DNA of 17,260 nucleotides from positions 1 through 17,260 of the forward strand of contig DPKU01000137.1 in NCBI GenBank assembly GCA_003542355.1, given 5' to 3'. Positions within the stretch are counted from its first letter, which is position 1. Each line of letters starts with the position of its first letter. The notes beneath the pieces were generated by a model. It was not told the origin of the DNA. It did not search any database and saw nothing but the letters and a program-made list of their open reading frames with translations. The DNA comes from Clostridiales bacterium (lineage in GTDB: Bacteria > Bacillota > Clostridia > Peptostreptococcales > Anaerovoracaceae). A program made the translations under genes and the position numbers. This document shows positions 1-8,531 of the stretch, one piece after another.

Positions 1-398
1 ACCCGTTCCGTGACATTGATCCGCACGGTCCCCATGGGAATTCTGCGGATTTTCACGTTTTTGATGTAGGGATCCTCCAACAGCTTGTCGCGGATCTGGA
101 ATATGTCAAACTCGAAAGTGTTTTTTCCTGTTTTGATACCGGTCATCTGGATCAGCTGCGACCGAGTGTAATACTCGTTCCCGCTCACGTCGATGCTGGT
201 GATGTTAAAGTATTCGGACGTCAAAAAATAGTACCCGCCGGCACATAACAGACAGAAGATGCAGAATTTCAGGAAATATCTCTTCTTCTTTCTCTTTTTC
301 TTCTTTTTGCCCGAGGCCGCGGGACGATAGGTCGTCTCAAGAGTCTGAGGGGGCAGCTCTATCGTATCGGTGTCGGTGTATTCTTTGATCTCGTCCAT
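1..398 (-). CDS. ftsQ: Cell division protein FtsQ/DivIB, N-terminal part (cut by window edge)
   Basis: The 132 visible residues are the N-terminal part of the divisome scaffold DivIB/FtsQ, a single-pass membrane protein that binds FtsL and, in Firmicutes, DivIC. A cytoplasmic tail of about 30 residues ends in a dense Lys/Arg block (about residues 31-41, KKKKKRKKKR). One hydrophobic membrane segment follows (about 42-60). After it comes the start of a POTRA domain with the usual 'ITSIDVSGNEYYTRSQL' beta-alpha pattern and 'DPYIKNVKIRR'. The ATG lies one base after the murG stop (TAGAATG), so translation is probably coupled. It is the last dcw gene in view. The remainder of POTRA and the beta domain lie beyond position 1. 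Identity rests on topology, POTRA pattern and location; family confidence is good although the C-terminus is missing. Confidence 0.9.
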   Translation of the reverse strand, partial: MDEIKEYTDTDTIELPPQTLETTYRPAASGKKKKKRKKKRYFLKFCIFCLLCAGGYYFLTSEYFNITSIDVSGNEYYTRSQLIQMTGIKTGKNTFEFDIFQIRDKLLEDPYIKNVKIRRIPMGTVRINVTER

Positions 399-399
399 T

Positions 400-1509
400 C
401 TACTCTGTTCTGATCGCATCCAGTTCCAGGTTGTCGTAAATGATATCTGCGGCGTCGGCCCGCCCGAGACGGGCGGAAGCCAGAGACATGGCGTTGAGCT
501 TCTCTTTATTGTTTTTCAGCTTGAGCACATAATATGTAAATATCGACTCTTTGGCCGTCAGCTGCTCCTCTCGGATCAGGATGGCTGCGCCCGCATCCGA
601 AAGGGCTTTGGCATTGTGATACTGATGATCGTTGGTGACATTGGGCGAAGGAATGAGCAAACTCGGCTTGCCGCAGACGGTGATCTCAGCGATCGCAATG
701 GCTCCGGCCCGGCTGATCACCAGGTCTGCCGCATTCATAAGCTGTGGCATGTTCTCAGCATAGGGCAGCAGCGTGACGGTATCTTTCCAGGGAATTGTGC
801 CAAGCGCCTCGTTCACTTCATCATAATACCGCTTCCCCGTCACGAAAACCAGCTTTGTTTCGGAAGCTTTCAACTGAGGGATCATCCGGATCATCTCCCG
901 GTTGAGCATCTGGGCGCCCAGGCTGCCGCCAAAGAACAAAACGACGAAGTCCGTAGGCGAGAAGCCCAGATCTCCCCGGCAGTCGGTTATGCCTGTCAGA
1001 ACAAACTCTTTTCGCACGGGATTGCCTGTCAAAACCAGCTTCTCCTGATATCGAAAGGCTTTTGCCGAATCCTGAAAGCTGATGAATGTTTTTTTGACAT
1101 ATCGTTCCAGCATCCGGTTGGCCATGCCCGGAACGGCATTCTGCTCGTGGATATAGGTGGGAATGCCGCGCTTTGCGGCCTCCCGGATCACCGGCCCTGT
1201 CACATAGCCGCCGGTGCCGATCACACGATCGGGCTGGAACCGATCCAGGATCTTCCGGATCTGAGCGCTGCCCCGAAGCATGTTGCAGAAGGTGCGGATG
1301 TTTTTGAGCGGATGACGCCGATCCAAACCGCTGGCGGCGATCCGCTCGATGGGATAGCCGGCGGCCGGCACCAGCGCATGCTCCATTCCCTTTTCTGTTC
1401 CAACGAAAAGGATCTGGGCCTCCGGGTGTCTGCGCTTTATTTTATCTGCGATGGCGATGGCCGGATAGATATGTCCTCCGGTCCCGCCGCAGGTGAACAG
1501 CACTTTCAT
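400..1509 (-). CDS. murG: UDP-N-acetylglucosamine--lipid I GlcNAc transferase MurG
   Basis: MurG (369 aa, normal length) transfers GlcNAc from UDP-GlcNAc to lipid I, making lipid II at the inner face of the membrane. The N-terminal glycine loop GGTGGHIYPA (residues 8-17) is the family signature. The C-terminal donor-binding region shows 'ISRAGAIAIAE' followed by 'GKPSLLIPSPNVTNDHQYHN', both diagnostic of the GT28 fold. The open frame extends upstream to 1764, but the ATG at 1509 is chosen because the protein then begins MKVLFTCGGTGG as in the family. A Shine-Dalgarno site (GAGGAAAC) lies just upstream and overlaps the ftsW stop. The gap to ftsW is 11 bases and to ftsQ is 1 base. The longer frame only reads out-of-frame ftsW sequence. 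Confidence 0.97.
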   Translation of the reverse strand: MKVLFTCGGTGGHIYPAIAIADKIKRRHPEAQILFVGTEKGMEHALVPAAGYPIERIAASGLDRRHPLKNIRTFCNMLRGSAQIRKILDRFQPDRVIGTGGYVTGPVIREAAKRGIPTYIHEQNAVPGMANRMLERYVKKTFISFQDSAKAFRYQEKLVLTGNPVRKEFVLTGITDCRGDLGFSPTDFVVLFFGGSLGAQMLNREMIRMIPQLKASETKLVFVTGKRYYDEVNEALGTIPWKDTVTLLPYAENMPQLMNAADLVISRAGAIAIAEITVCGKPSLLIPSPNVTNDHQYHNAKALSDAGAAILIREEQLTAKESIFTYYVLKLKNNKEKLNAMSLASARLGRADAADIIYDNLELDAIRTE

Positions 1510-1520
1510 TTCTTGTTTCC

Positions 1521-2648
1521 TCACAGCCGCTTGGACGGCACTGCCTGTCTGGAAATATTGGTCATGATCCCCATCAGAGAAAGAAAGATCACCATAGCAT
1601 TCCCACCCTGGCTCACAAAGGGGAGGATCACCCCCGTGGGCGGAAAGGACGCCGTCACCACCGCGATGTTCATCAGGACCTGAAGGCTCAGAATGATCGT
1701 GGTGCCAGCCGCCAGCATCATACCGAAATAGTCCTTTGCCCGGATCGCGATATGACAGCAGCACCAGATCAGACCCAGGTACGCGGCCATCAAGACAAGG
1801 ACCCCTACGAATCCCAATTCTTCGCCGATGATCGCCAGGATAAAGTCGTTCTGAGGTTCCGGCAGGTACAGTGTTTTCTGAATGCTCTGCCCCAGTCCCA
1901 CGCCGAACACGCCGCCGGATCCCAGTGCCAGAAGGGACTGGACCACCTGATACCCGGACCCGAGAGAATCCTTAAAGGGATCCGTAAAGCTGATCACGCG
2001 CTGAAGGCGGTATTCCCCGCCGGGCGCCAGGACGGCCAGACTGGCCAGGGCCACCCCGCCTATAAATGTCGCCGTCACCCAGATGCGCGGCAGGCCCGCG
2101 ACATAAAGCATTCCTACGACCAACAGCACCACTAGCCCGGCCGTGGACAGATTCGGCTGTTTGTAGATCGCAGCAAAGCAGATGCCCGCCAGAAGCAGCG
2201 TCGGCAAAATCCCTTTAAAAAACCGCCTGGACCGGGTAGGGTCCTCCGATAAAAAGGACGCCAAGAAGATGATCAGAGAGAACTTGATCACCTCTCCGGG
2301 CATCACCGTAAAGTACTTGAAATCCAGCCAGCGGGTCGCATTGTTGATGGTCAATCCCAAAGGCGTGAATATCAAAAAGAGCAAGCCCATTCCGATCACC
2401 AGAAGCGGCCAGGATAAATGCTTTAGATAATGATAATCAAAAAACGAAAAAAATACAAATCCGACCCAGCCGATCAGGACCCACATGCTGTCTTCGATCA
2501 GGTATTTGTAGGGATTGCCGAATTTGCTCAGGGCATTGTAATAGCTGGCGCTGAACACCATCACGATGCCGAAGATTGACAGACCCAGCACCAGCAGCAC
2601 TAGGATAAAATCCCCTTCTTTCAATTGTTTCAGGGCTTTCTCCCTCAT
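1521..2648 (-). CDS. ftsW: SEDS peptidoglycan glycosyltransferase FtsW/SpoVE
   Basis: This is an integral membrane SEDS protein with roughly ten hydrophobic segments. It polymerises lipid II into glycan strands together with a class B PBP, here encoded four genes upstream. Family marks are 'PGEVIKFSLI' (about residues 117-126), 'LGSGYQVVQSLLALGSGG' and 'EPQNDFILAIIGEELGF', whose Asp (residue 268 from the chosen start) matches the essential SEDS aspartate. The start is ATG at 2648, giving 375 aa, because a strong purine-rich site (GGAGAAGGAG) sits 3-9 bases before it. A GTG at 2669 that overlaps the murD stop would add seven residues (MHSEKEI), but it has no comparable ribosome site. Position in dcw between murD and murG fits ftsW or its sporulation paralogue spoVE; sequence alone does not separate the two. 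Confidence 0.95.
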   Translation of the reverse strand: MREKALKQLKEGDFILVLLVLGLSIFGIVMVFSASYYNALSKFGNPYKYLIEDSMWVLIGWVGFVFFSFFDYHYLKHLSWPLLVIGMGLLFLIFTPLGLTINNATRWLDFKYFTVMPGEVIKFSLIIFLASFLSEDPTRSRRFFKGILPTLLLAGICFAAIYKQPNLSTAGLVVLLVVGMLYVAGLPRIWVTATFIGGVALASLAVLAPGGEYRLQRVISFTDPFKDSLGSGYQVVQSLLALGSGGVFGVGLGQSIQKTLYLPEPQNDFILAIIGEELGFVGVLVLMAAYLGLIWCCCHIAIRAKDYFGMMLAAGTTIILSLQVLMNIAVVTASFPPTGVILPFVSQGGNAMVIFLSLMGIMTNISRQAVPSKRL

Positions 2649-2651
2649 GAT

Positions 2652-2661
2652 CTCCTTCTCC
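2652..2661 (-). promoter_or_regulatory. Ribosome binding site deciding the ftsW start
   Basis: On the minus strand GGAGAAGGAG precedes ATG at 2648 by 3 bases; the first GGAG is about 9 bases away. This favours the ATG over the upstream GTG at 2669, which overlaps the murD TAG stop. Confidence 0.6.
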
Positions 2662-2668
2662 GAATGCA

Positions 2669-4039
2669 CTATTTTTCCAGCGCATGTACAAGCTCTTTAA
2701 AGTGACGGCCCCGTTCTTCAAAATTGTTGTACATTCCCCAGCTGGCACAGGCCGGCGACAGCAAGACCGCATCGCCCGGGCGCGCCAGTCGCGCGGCTTC
2801 GGCCACGCATTGAGCCATGTCACGACAAAAGTGGATAGAGCTTTCCGGAAATCCGTTCGTCCTTGCGCTCTGCGCAATCCGTTGCGCCGTCTCCCCCAGG
2901 AGGAGCAAATGCTGTACGCGGCCTTCGAAGGCTGCCGTAAACGGATCAAAATCTGCGTTCTTCTCATAACCCCCTGCGATCAGGAGCAGCGGGCTTGAAA
3001 CAGCCTGGATCGCCTTGATGGCCGCATCCGGGTTCGTTCCCTTGGAGTCGTTGATGTACGCCACCCCGTTGATTCGGGCTACGGATTCGATACGATGCTC
3101 TACACCGCCAAACGTACAAAGCGCTTCACGGATCGCAACTGTCGGCACACCTGCAAAAAAGGCCGTGGCAGCAGCAGCCAGTGCATTTTCGAGATTGTGG
3201 GCACCAGGGATCTTCAGATCCTTCACGCCACACAGATCGGTCCGGGCAGATCCCTTGCCGGCAATGAGGATGCGCTCGTCTTCCACATATGCGCCGATAA
3301 CCAGCGGGCCCCGGGCAGAAAACGGGATCGCGTTCCCTTTCATCGCCGAATCAGAAAGCCCGGCACAGATCGCATCATCGGCGTTGTAAATGCAGTAATC
3401 TCCTTCCACTTGATTCTCAAAGATCCTGAATTTGATCCGGATGTATTCTTCCAGGCGTCCGTGGCGATCCAAATGATCCGGCGTGATATTGAGAATAGCA
3501 GCAACATGAGGGCGAAAGTCCACGATCGTCTCCAGCTGAAAACTGGAAACCTCTGTCACCATCACCGCCTCTGCTTCTGCAGTCAGGATCTGATCGGCTA
3601 CGGGCATCCCGATATTCCCTACAATGCGGTGCGGCATCCCGGCCAGACGATACATCTCGCCCACCAGTGCGGTGGTGGTGGTTTTTCCGTTTGTTCCCGT
3701 GATCGCAACAAAGGCGCTGGGGCGGCTGCGGTAAGCCAGCTCCAGTTCACCGATGATTTCGACGCCTTTCCGGCTGGCGTTGGCCAGTACCGGCGCGGTC
3801 AGAGGCATGCCCGGGCTGGCGACCACCTGAACAAAATCAAAAATGTCCGGCTCGCGGCCGAAAAAGCAGTGAACGTCCAGATTTTCCAATTCTCGTATGT
3901 CTTCCACCGGAAACACATCCTCTGCTTTCCCATCGAATCCGTACACGTCTGCGCCTTGCGCAGAAAGAAGCCGCGCGGCGGCCATACCGGATCTGCCCAA
4001 TCCAGCGATCAGGATCTTCTTTCTTTGTATATTTTTCAT
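2669..4039 (-). CDS. murD: UDP-N-acetylmuramoyl-L-alanine--D-glutamate ligase MurD
   Basis: MurD (456 aa, usual length) adds D-Glu to UDP-MurNAc-L-Ala using ATP in the cytoplasm. The sequence shows an N-terminal Rossmann-like domain (IAGLGRSGMAAARLL, about 11-25). The Mur-ligase P-loop GTNGKTTTT is at 115-123. The central-domain motifs are 'EVSSFQLE' and 'LNITPDHLDRHG', and the C-terminal motifs 'INDSKGTNPDAAIKAI' and 'SPACASWGMYNNFEERG'. Gly435 in the last motif is Asp in the MurD sequences I remember best, but I cannot say how rare Gly is among Clostridia. The ATG at 4039 has AAGGGA five bases upstream. The gap to mraY is 17 bases. The TAG stop is followed 20 bases later by the ftsW ATG. 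Confidence 0.97.
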   Translation of the reverse strand: MKNIQRKKILIAGLGRSGMAAARLLSAQGADVYGFDGKAEDVFPVEDIRELENLDVHCFFGREPDIFDFVQVVASPGMPLTAPVLANASRKGVEIIGELELAYRSRPSAFVAITGTNGKTTTTALVGEMYRLAGMPHRIVGNIGMPVADQILTAEAEAVMVTEVSSFQLETIVDFRPHVAAILNITPDHLDRHGRLEEYIRIKFRIFENQVEGDYCIYNADDAICAGLSDSAMKGNAIPFSARGPLVIGAYVEDERILIAGKGSARTDLCGVKDLKIPGAHNLENALAAAATAFFAGVPTVAIREALCTFGGVEHRIESVARINGVAYINDSKGTNPDAAIKAIQAVSSPLLLIAGGYEKNADFDPFTAAFEGRVQHLLLLGETAQRIAQSARTNGFPESSIHFCRDMAQCVAEAARLARPGDAVLLSPACASWGMYNNFEERGRHFKELVHALEK

Positions 4040-4056
4040 TGCGATCCCTTTCCCTG

Positions 4057-5016
4057 TTATAGGATGGCCACAGCCAGAACGCAGAGAACCGTTGTGACCA
4101 GGCAGAACACCATCACGATCTTGTTTTCCGACCAGCCGCCCAACTCAAAATGATGATGCAGCGGCGCCATGCGGAAAAACCGGCGTTCGTTTTGCGTTTT
4201 AAAGACATAGACCTGGATGATGACGGAAAGCGCTTCCGCCACGTAAACCCCTCCGGCCAGAGGCAGGATGAGTGTAGCGTTCATGGAGATGGCTGCCGCA
4301 GCCAGGGCACCTCCCAGCGCCAAAGAGCCGGTATCTCCCATGAACAGCTTCGCCGGATGCCGGTTGTGGATCAAAAACCCCAGACATGCGCCGAAAATAG
4401 ATGCCGAAAAGACGGAAGCCTGAAACGCGCCGGTCCCCATCCCGATGATCGTCAGACAGACGGCCACGATCGCTGTGACGCCGGAAGCCAATCCATCCAA
4501 TCCGTCGGTGAGATTCACCGCATTGACCATGGCGACGACGACAAAAGCCACAAATACGATATAAAATCCCCCGAAATCAACCTGGTTCCGGATCAGCGGA
4601 ATATAGACGGTCGTTCCGCTTTCGGAGATCCGGCTGAGCCAAAAAGCCCCCAGGGCGGCCACAAAACCCTGCAGCGCCAGCTTCTGGCGCGCAGTCAGTC
4701 CAAGATTTCTCTTGTGGACGACCTTCAGATAGTCATCCGCAAATCCGATGGCTGCAAAGCTTAAAAACACAAAGATCATCACAGGCATCTGCCCGCCGAT
4801 CCCGCCAAACCCGATGGCGGCCGCCACGATGGCGCCGATGATGGCCAGTCCGCCCATGGTAGGCGTGCCGGATTTGCTCATATGGCTGCTCGGTCCCTCT
4901 TCCCGGATGCTCTGTCCGGCGCCCAAACGGCGGAGAAACGGCAGCATCAGCGGAACCAGCAGGGCTGTGATCGCAAAAGCTGTACCGATCGCCCAATATA
5001 TCTGCGTGCTCTGCAT
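4057..5016 (-). CDS. mraY: Phospho-N-acetylmuramoyl-pentapeptide transferase MraY
   Basis: MraY (319 aa) is a polytopic membrane enzyme. It couples the UDP-MurNAc-pentapeptide produced by MurF to undecaprenyl phosphate, giving lipid I, the substrate of MurG. Diagnostic motifs are present in order: DDYLK (94-98), 'NLTDGLDGLA' (168-177), 'FMGDTGSLALGG' (225-236) and 'PLHHHFELGGW' (285-295). These include the catalytic aspartates and the histidine-rich loop. About ten transmembrane helices can be traced. The ATG shares one base with the murF stop (TGATG), a typical translational-coupling arrangement. Nothing is missing compared with the family. Confidence 0.98.
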   Translation of the reverse strand: MQSTQIYWAIGTAFAITALLVPLMLPFLRRLGAGQSIREEGPSSHMSKSGTPTMGGLAIIGAIVAAAIGFGGIGGQMPVMIFVFLSFAAIGFADDYLKVVHKRNLGLTARQKLALQGFVAALGAFWLSRISESGTTVYIPLIRNQVDFGGFYIVFVAFVVVAMVNAVNLTDGLDGLASGVTAIVAVCLTIIGMGTGAFQASVFSASIFGACLGFLIHNRHPAKLFMGDTGSLALGGALAAAAISMNATLILPLAGGVYVAEALSVIIQVYVFKTQNERRFFRMAPLHHHFELGGWSENKIVMVFCLVTTVLCVLAVAIL

Positions 5017-6437
5017 CAGGATTCCTCCTCTGTCTTGATTCGCTGACGGATCTGTTCGGCAACCCCGGCCACACCTGTTGCATTGGAACCTTTCACCAAT
5101 ACCACATCACCCGGTCGAAGCTCCGGAAGCAAGAAGTTCAGCGCTTCTTCGTTGGTCTGGCATCGAATCAGCAAGCCGTTGTAATCCGCCTCCTCTGCCC
5201 CTATGGCATAATACTTTGCATGATCACCGATTGCAATCAAAACATCCGGATTTTTTTCTGCTACATAACGGCCTACAGAAAGGTGTCCTTCTTCCAGATA
5301 ACTGCCCAACTCCAGGATGTCTGCCAGAACGGCGATCCGGCGGCGCCCCTCTGCAGCGGCAAGAACATCCAATGCCGCTTTCATGGAATCCGGCCCTGCG
5401 TTATACGTATCATCGATGAGCGTCACGCCGCCTGCGATTTCCACATGGAGCCGTCTCTTGGCAGTCTGCATCTCAAAGAGTGCTTCGGAAGCTTCTTCCA
5501 GCGAAATGTTCAGGAATGCACCCACAGCGGCCGACAACGATGCGTTCAAGGCGTTGTGGATCCCCAGGATGGGAAGCGTAAAGGACTGGAGCAGGCCACG
5601 ATGCCTGTCTTCCAGCGCAAAATGCACGCCGTCCCCTTCGGAACGGATGTCCGTCAGCTGATATTGTGCATCTGCACCTGTGCCCACGGGACAAAGCATG
5701 CAACGCCCCTTCAGCTTATCTTCCACCGTTTCGGCTGACAAAAAATCGCTGTCACTGTTAAAAATCAGCACATCCTTTGGTCCAAGATACGTTGCGATCT
5801 CCAGCTTGGCATCAGCAATGGCTTCCCGGGTGCCCAAATGCTCCAAATGGGCTGTCCCCACATTGGTGATCACAGCGATCTGAGGCCGGATCCATCGACA
5901 ATAGCTCTCGAGCTCGCCTTTTCGGTCCATGCCCATTTCGAATACGATGGCTTCCGTATCTCGGTCCGCCTGAAATGCGGTGAGGCATTGCCCCAGGGTC
6001 GTGTTCAGATTTCCGACCGTGGAAATCGTATGGTATTTCTGACACAGCACACGTGCCGTCATCTCTTTTGTTGTGGTCTTTCCCACGCTGCCGGTAACGG
6101 CTACCCGATACAGGTCAAATTGCTCCAGATACGCCTGTGCTACCCAGGTCAGCCCCTGCTCTGTGTCTCCTGTAAGAATGATGCTGGCAGTGGGTTCTTT
6201 TTCCAGTATCACCTGAGTGCGTTCTTCCTGGGAGATCAGAAAAACCCGGCATCCCCGGTCCATTGCGTCCGTCAGGTAATCGTGCCCGTCTTTGTTGGGG
6301 CCGATGACCGCAACAAACATGAGCTCCTCTTTGGCATCACGGGAATCGATGACCACACCGGTGATATTCCCGCTCTGATTTCCAAAGATCCGGCCGCCAC
6401 AAGCCCGGGCAATCGATTGTATGTCAGTTCTTATCAC
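5016..6437 (-). CDS. murF: UDP-N-acetylmuramoyl-tripeptide--D-alanyl-D-alanine ligase MurF
   Basis: MurF (473 aa) adds D-Ala-D-Ala to the UDP-MurNAc tripeptide, the last cytoplasmic precursor step. The N-terminal domain contains 'VVIDSRDAKEELMFVAVIG' (about 28-46), the MurF-type substrate-binding pattern. The ATP P-loop GSVGKTTTKEM is at 116-126. Further motifs are 'NLNTTLGQCLTAF', 'ITNVGTAHLEHLG' and 'DDTYNAGPDSMKAAL' (family form usually TYNANP). Translation starts at GTG (6435-6437), supported by CAGGAG eight bases upstream, and no in-frame ATG fits better. The PBP stop lies 18 bases upstream. murE, which makes the MurF substrate and often sits between the PBP gene and murF, is not here and must be elsewhere in the genome. 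Confidence 0.96.
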   Translation of the reverse strand: MIRTDIQSIARACGGRIFGNQSGNITGVVIDSRDAKEELMFVAVIGPNKDGHDYLTDAMDRGCRVFLISQEERTQVILEKEPTASIILTGDTEQGLTWVAQAYLEQFDLYRVAVTGSVGKTTTKEMTARVLCQKYHTISTVGNLNTTLGQCLTAFQADRDTEAIVFEMGMDRKGELESYCRWIRPQIAVITNVGTAHLEHLGTREAIADAKLEIATYLGPKDVLIFNSDSDFLSAETVEDKLKGRCMLCPVGTGADAQYQLTDIRSEGDGVHFALEDRHRGLLQSFTLPILGIHNALNASLSAAVGAFLNISLEEASEALFEMQTAKRRLHVEIAGGVTLIDDTYNAGPDSMKAALDVLAAAEGRRRIAVLADILELGSYLEEGHLSVGRYVAEKNPDVLIAIGDHAKYYAIGAEEADYNGLLIRCQTNEEALNFLLPELRPGDVVLVKGSNATGVAGVAEQIRQRIKTEEES

Positions 6438-6455
6438 GCTGCCAACTCCTGTAGA

Positions 6456-8465
6456 TCATTCATAATATAGCGTCACTTTCGTGTTGAGGTCGATCAGCGT
6501 CCCGCTCCGGGGGTACTGGTCCGTTACGATAAGATCTTCGTAAAGGTCGGTTTTCGGCGCTATGACAAAACCCAGGGACTGCCCGCCCAGGATGCCGATG
6601 GCATCCTCCATACTCTGGCCTATCACATCAGGCACCTCTGTCTTTCCTGTCCGGAGCACAGCCTCTTCGGCCTCGGTGTACTGGGGCTTGATATCCATAT
6701 AGCGAAACACTTCCTGAAGGATGACCTTTGCGGCTGGCGCTGCGGTCTGACTGCCGTAGAGAACACCCTTGGGTGTGTCCACGATCACCAGGATCGCGAT
6801 CTGAGGGTCGTCGATGGGTGCCACGCCGATAAAGGAGCCGTACACATCCGTATCCGAATAGCCGCCGCCCTCGGGTTTGCTGGCCGTTCCCGTCTTGCCG
6901 CCGATGCGATAGCCGGTCACCCGTGCAGTTCCGCCGCCGCCTTCGGTGACCACGGATTCCATGATGCTCAGGACGTCATCGGAGGTCTGGGAGGAAACAC
7001 AGCGCCTGGTGATCTCCGGTCCATATTCTTCCACGATCTGGCCCTCTGCATCCACCAACGCCTTGACGAGTCTCGGCTTCATCAGAAGACCGTCATTGGC
7101 ATAGGCCGATATCGCAGTGAGCAAGCTCACCGGCGTGACAGCGATCCCCTGCCCATAGGCCATTGTGGCCAGTCCCACCGGCCCGGCTGTTTCCTTTTTC
7201 TGAAGAATATTATATCCTTCTCCCGGAAAATCCACACCGGTTTTTTCCGTCAGTCCGAACTGATCCAACCCGGCATAATAGGCCGTCAGCCCGATGCGCT
7301 GCACCAGCTGGACCATCACAGGATTGCATGAATTTTGAACGGCTTGCTCCAGTGTCTGCCATCCGTGAGAATGAGGGTAATTCCAGCATCTCAGCGTAGC
7401 GTCCGCCACTTTAATACTGCCTCCGCACATGAATTTCTCCTGCAGATTGACAGCCCCTTCGTCCAGCACGATGCCGGAGGTGATGAGCTTGAATGTGGAT
7501 CCCGGCTCATAGGTATCACTGATGTTGAAATTGCGCCACATTTTATTCCAATACGCCATTTGATCCTCGGCGCTCAGCGTCTCCATGATCGCCGCCTCTT
7601 CCGGATCCATCGGCACCCGGGGATCATTGGGGTCGAATTCGGGGGTCTGAGCCATGGCCAGGATCTCACCGTTCTCCGGGTCCATGATCAGGCACATCAC
7701 CCGGTCGGCCTGGGTACGCTCCTGGGCCTGTACCAAAGCGGTCTCCACGATGTGCTGGATATTGGCATCCAGGGTCAGGATCACTGAATAACCGTCCCTG
7801 GGCTGATAGTATCGCTCCGTTCCATAGGACAGGCTGTTGCCGGTATTGTCTTTATTGGTGATCCAACGGCCGTCGATCCCGGCCAGATAGCGATTGTACG
7901 CCAGTTCGATCCCTGCCAACCCGTAATTGTCATCGGTCGTTCCGCCCAGTGCGTGGCAGGCAAAGGCACCCATTGGATAATAACGCTTCACGTCTTCCGT
8001 GATCTCGATCCCGGCCAGCTTTTCCTCACGGATCTGATTGGCTACGTCCATATCCACATACTTGGCGATCCTCAGCAGCTTCCGATCGGAAGTGATGATT
8101 TCCCGTATGGCTTCTTCCGACATCGCAAGATAGTTGGACAGGACGGCTGTCTGATGGATCAGATTCGTTTCGATCTCCTCCGGTGTGTTTCCGTTCCCTT
8201 TCACCGAATCTGGCCGGACCCAGATAGTATTGGTGGCGGCACTGATGGCCAGATCCCGCCCATTACGGTCCTTGATGGAGCCTCTCACCGCCTGGACCGT
8301 GCTGTCACTGGTCTGCTGATCGGTGGCCATCTGTGCATATTCCTCCGCCCGAATGATCTGGTGCCATCCCAGGCGCACGGCCAAAACCACAAAAAGAAAA
8401 CAGGCAATTCCAAAAAGGAATACCAGCCTGCTTCTGTTTTTGTTTGTAGGCTCCTGGATACGCAT
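6456..8465 (-). CDS. ftsI: Class B penicillin-binding protein (FtsI/SpoVD type) with one PASTA domain
   Basis: This is a septal transpeptidase that crosslinks peptidoglycan outside the membrane, working with the SEDS protein FtsW. From the ATG at 8465 it is 669 aa. It has a short cytoplasmic tail, one membrane anchor (about 14-33), a PBP-dimer domain and a transpeptidase domain. The catalytic motifs are STFK (Ser at about 323), SCN (about 379) and KTGTA (about 524). A single C-terminal PASTA domain spans about 610-669 ('EVPDVIGQSMEDAI...LYYE'). One PASTA domain resembles SpoVD of Bacillus, whereas PBP2B there has two, so either the vegetative or the sporulation role is possible. The start is chosen because GGTGAG lies 6 bases before ATG 8465; an ATG at 8486 would add MIDGENL but lacks a good ribosome site. 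Gene order (ftsL before, murF after) supports the call. Confidence 0.95.
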   Translation of the reverse strand: MRIQEPTNKNRSRLVFLFGIACFLFVVLAVRLGWHQIIRAEEYAQMATDQQTSDSTVQAVRGSIKDRNGRDLAISAATNTIWVRPDSVKGNGNTPEEIETNLIHQTAVLSNYLAMSEEAIREIITSDRKLLRIAKYVDMDVANQIREEKLAGIEITEDVKRYYPMGAFACHALGGTTDDNYGLAGIELAYNRYLAGIDGRWITNKDNTGNSLSYGTERYYQPRDGYSVILTLDANIQHIVETALVQAQERTQADRVMCLIMDPENGEILAMAQTPEFDPNDPRVPMDPEEAAIMETLSAEDQMAYWNKMWRNFNISDTYEPGSTFKLITSGIVLDEGAVNLQEKFMCGGSIKVADATLRCWNYPHSHGWQTLEQAVQNSCNPVMVQLVQRIGLTAYYAGLDQFGLTEKTGVDFPGEGYNILQKKETAGPVGLATMAYGQGIAVTPVSLLTAISAYANDGLLMKPRLVKALVDAEGQIVEEYGPEITRRCVSSQTSDDVLSIMESVVTEGGGGTARVTGYRIGGKTGTASKPEGGGYSDTDVYGSFIGVAPIDDPQIAILVIVDTPKGVLYGSQTAAPAAKVILQEVFRYMDIKPQYTEAEEAVLRTGKTEVPDVIGQSMEDAIGILGGQSLGFVIAPKTDLYEDLIVTDQYPRSGTLIDLNTKVTLYYE

Positions 8466-8502
8466 CAGATTCTCACCGTCGATCATGCTTCAGAAAACGA
8501 AA

Positions 8503-8525
8503 CGCCCCTCTAATAATATGAGGCG
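8503..8525 (-). terminator. Weak hairpin with U-rich tail between ftsL and the PBP gene
   Basis: On the minus strand CGCCTC can pair with GGGGCG (6 bp, one G-U) around an AT-rich loop of 11 bases, followed by TTTCGTTTTC. This looks like a partial terminator or processing site inside the operon, reducing rather than ending transcription. Stem and tail are weaker than in the two clear terminators of this window, so this is tentative. Confidence 0.3.
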
Positions 8526-8531
8526 ACGCGG

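Noticed and set aside
370..1683. 437-codon open frame on the plus strand opposite murG
   Set aside because: Antisense shadow of murG and the end of ftsW; composition rich in His/Arg/Gln/Cys, no recognisable domain, no ribosome site.
1510..1764. N-terminal extension of the murG frame
   Set aside because: It reads ftsW sequence in another frame; MurG proteins begin at the MKVLFTCGGTGG position.
3095..4153. 352-codon open frame on the plus strand opposite murD
   Set aside because: Shadow of murD with no motif; murD is complete and clearly coding on the minus strand.
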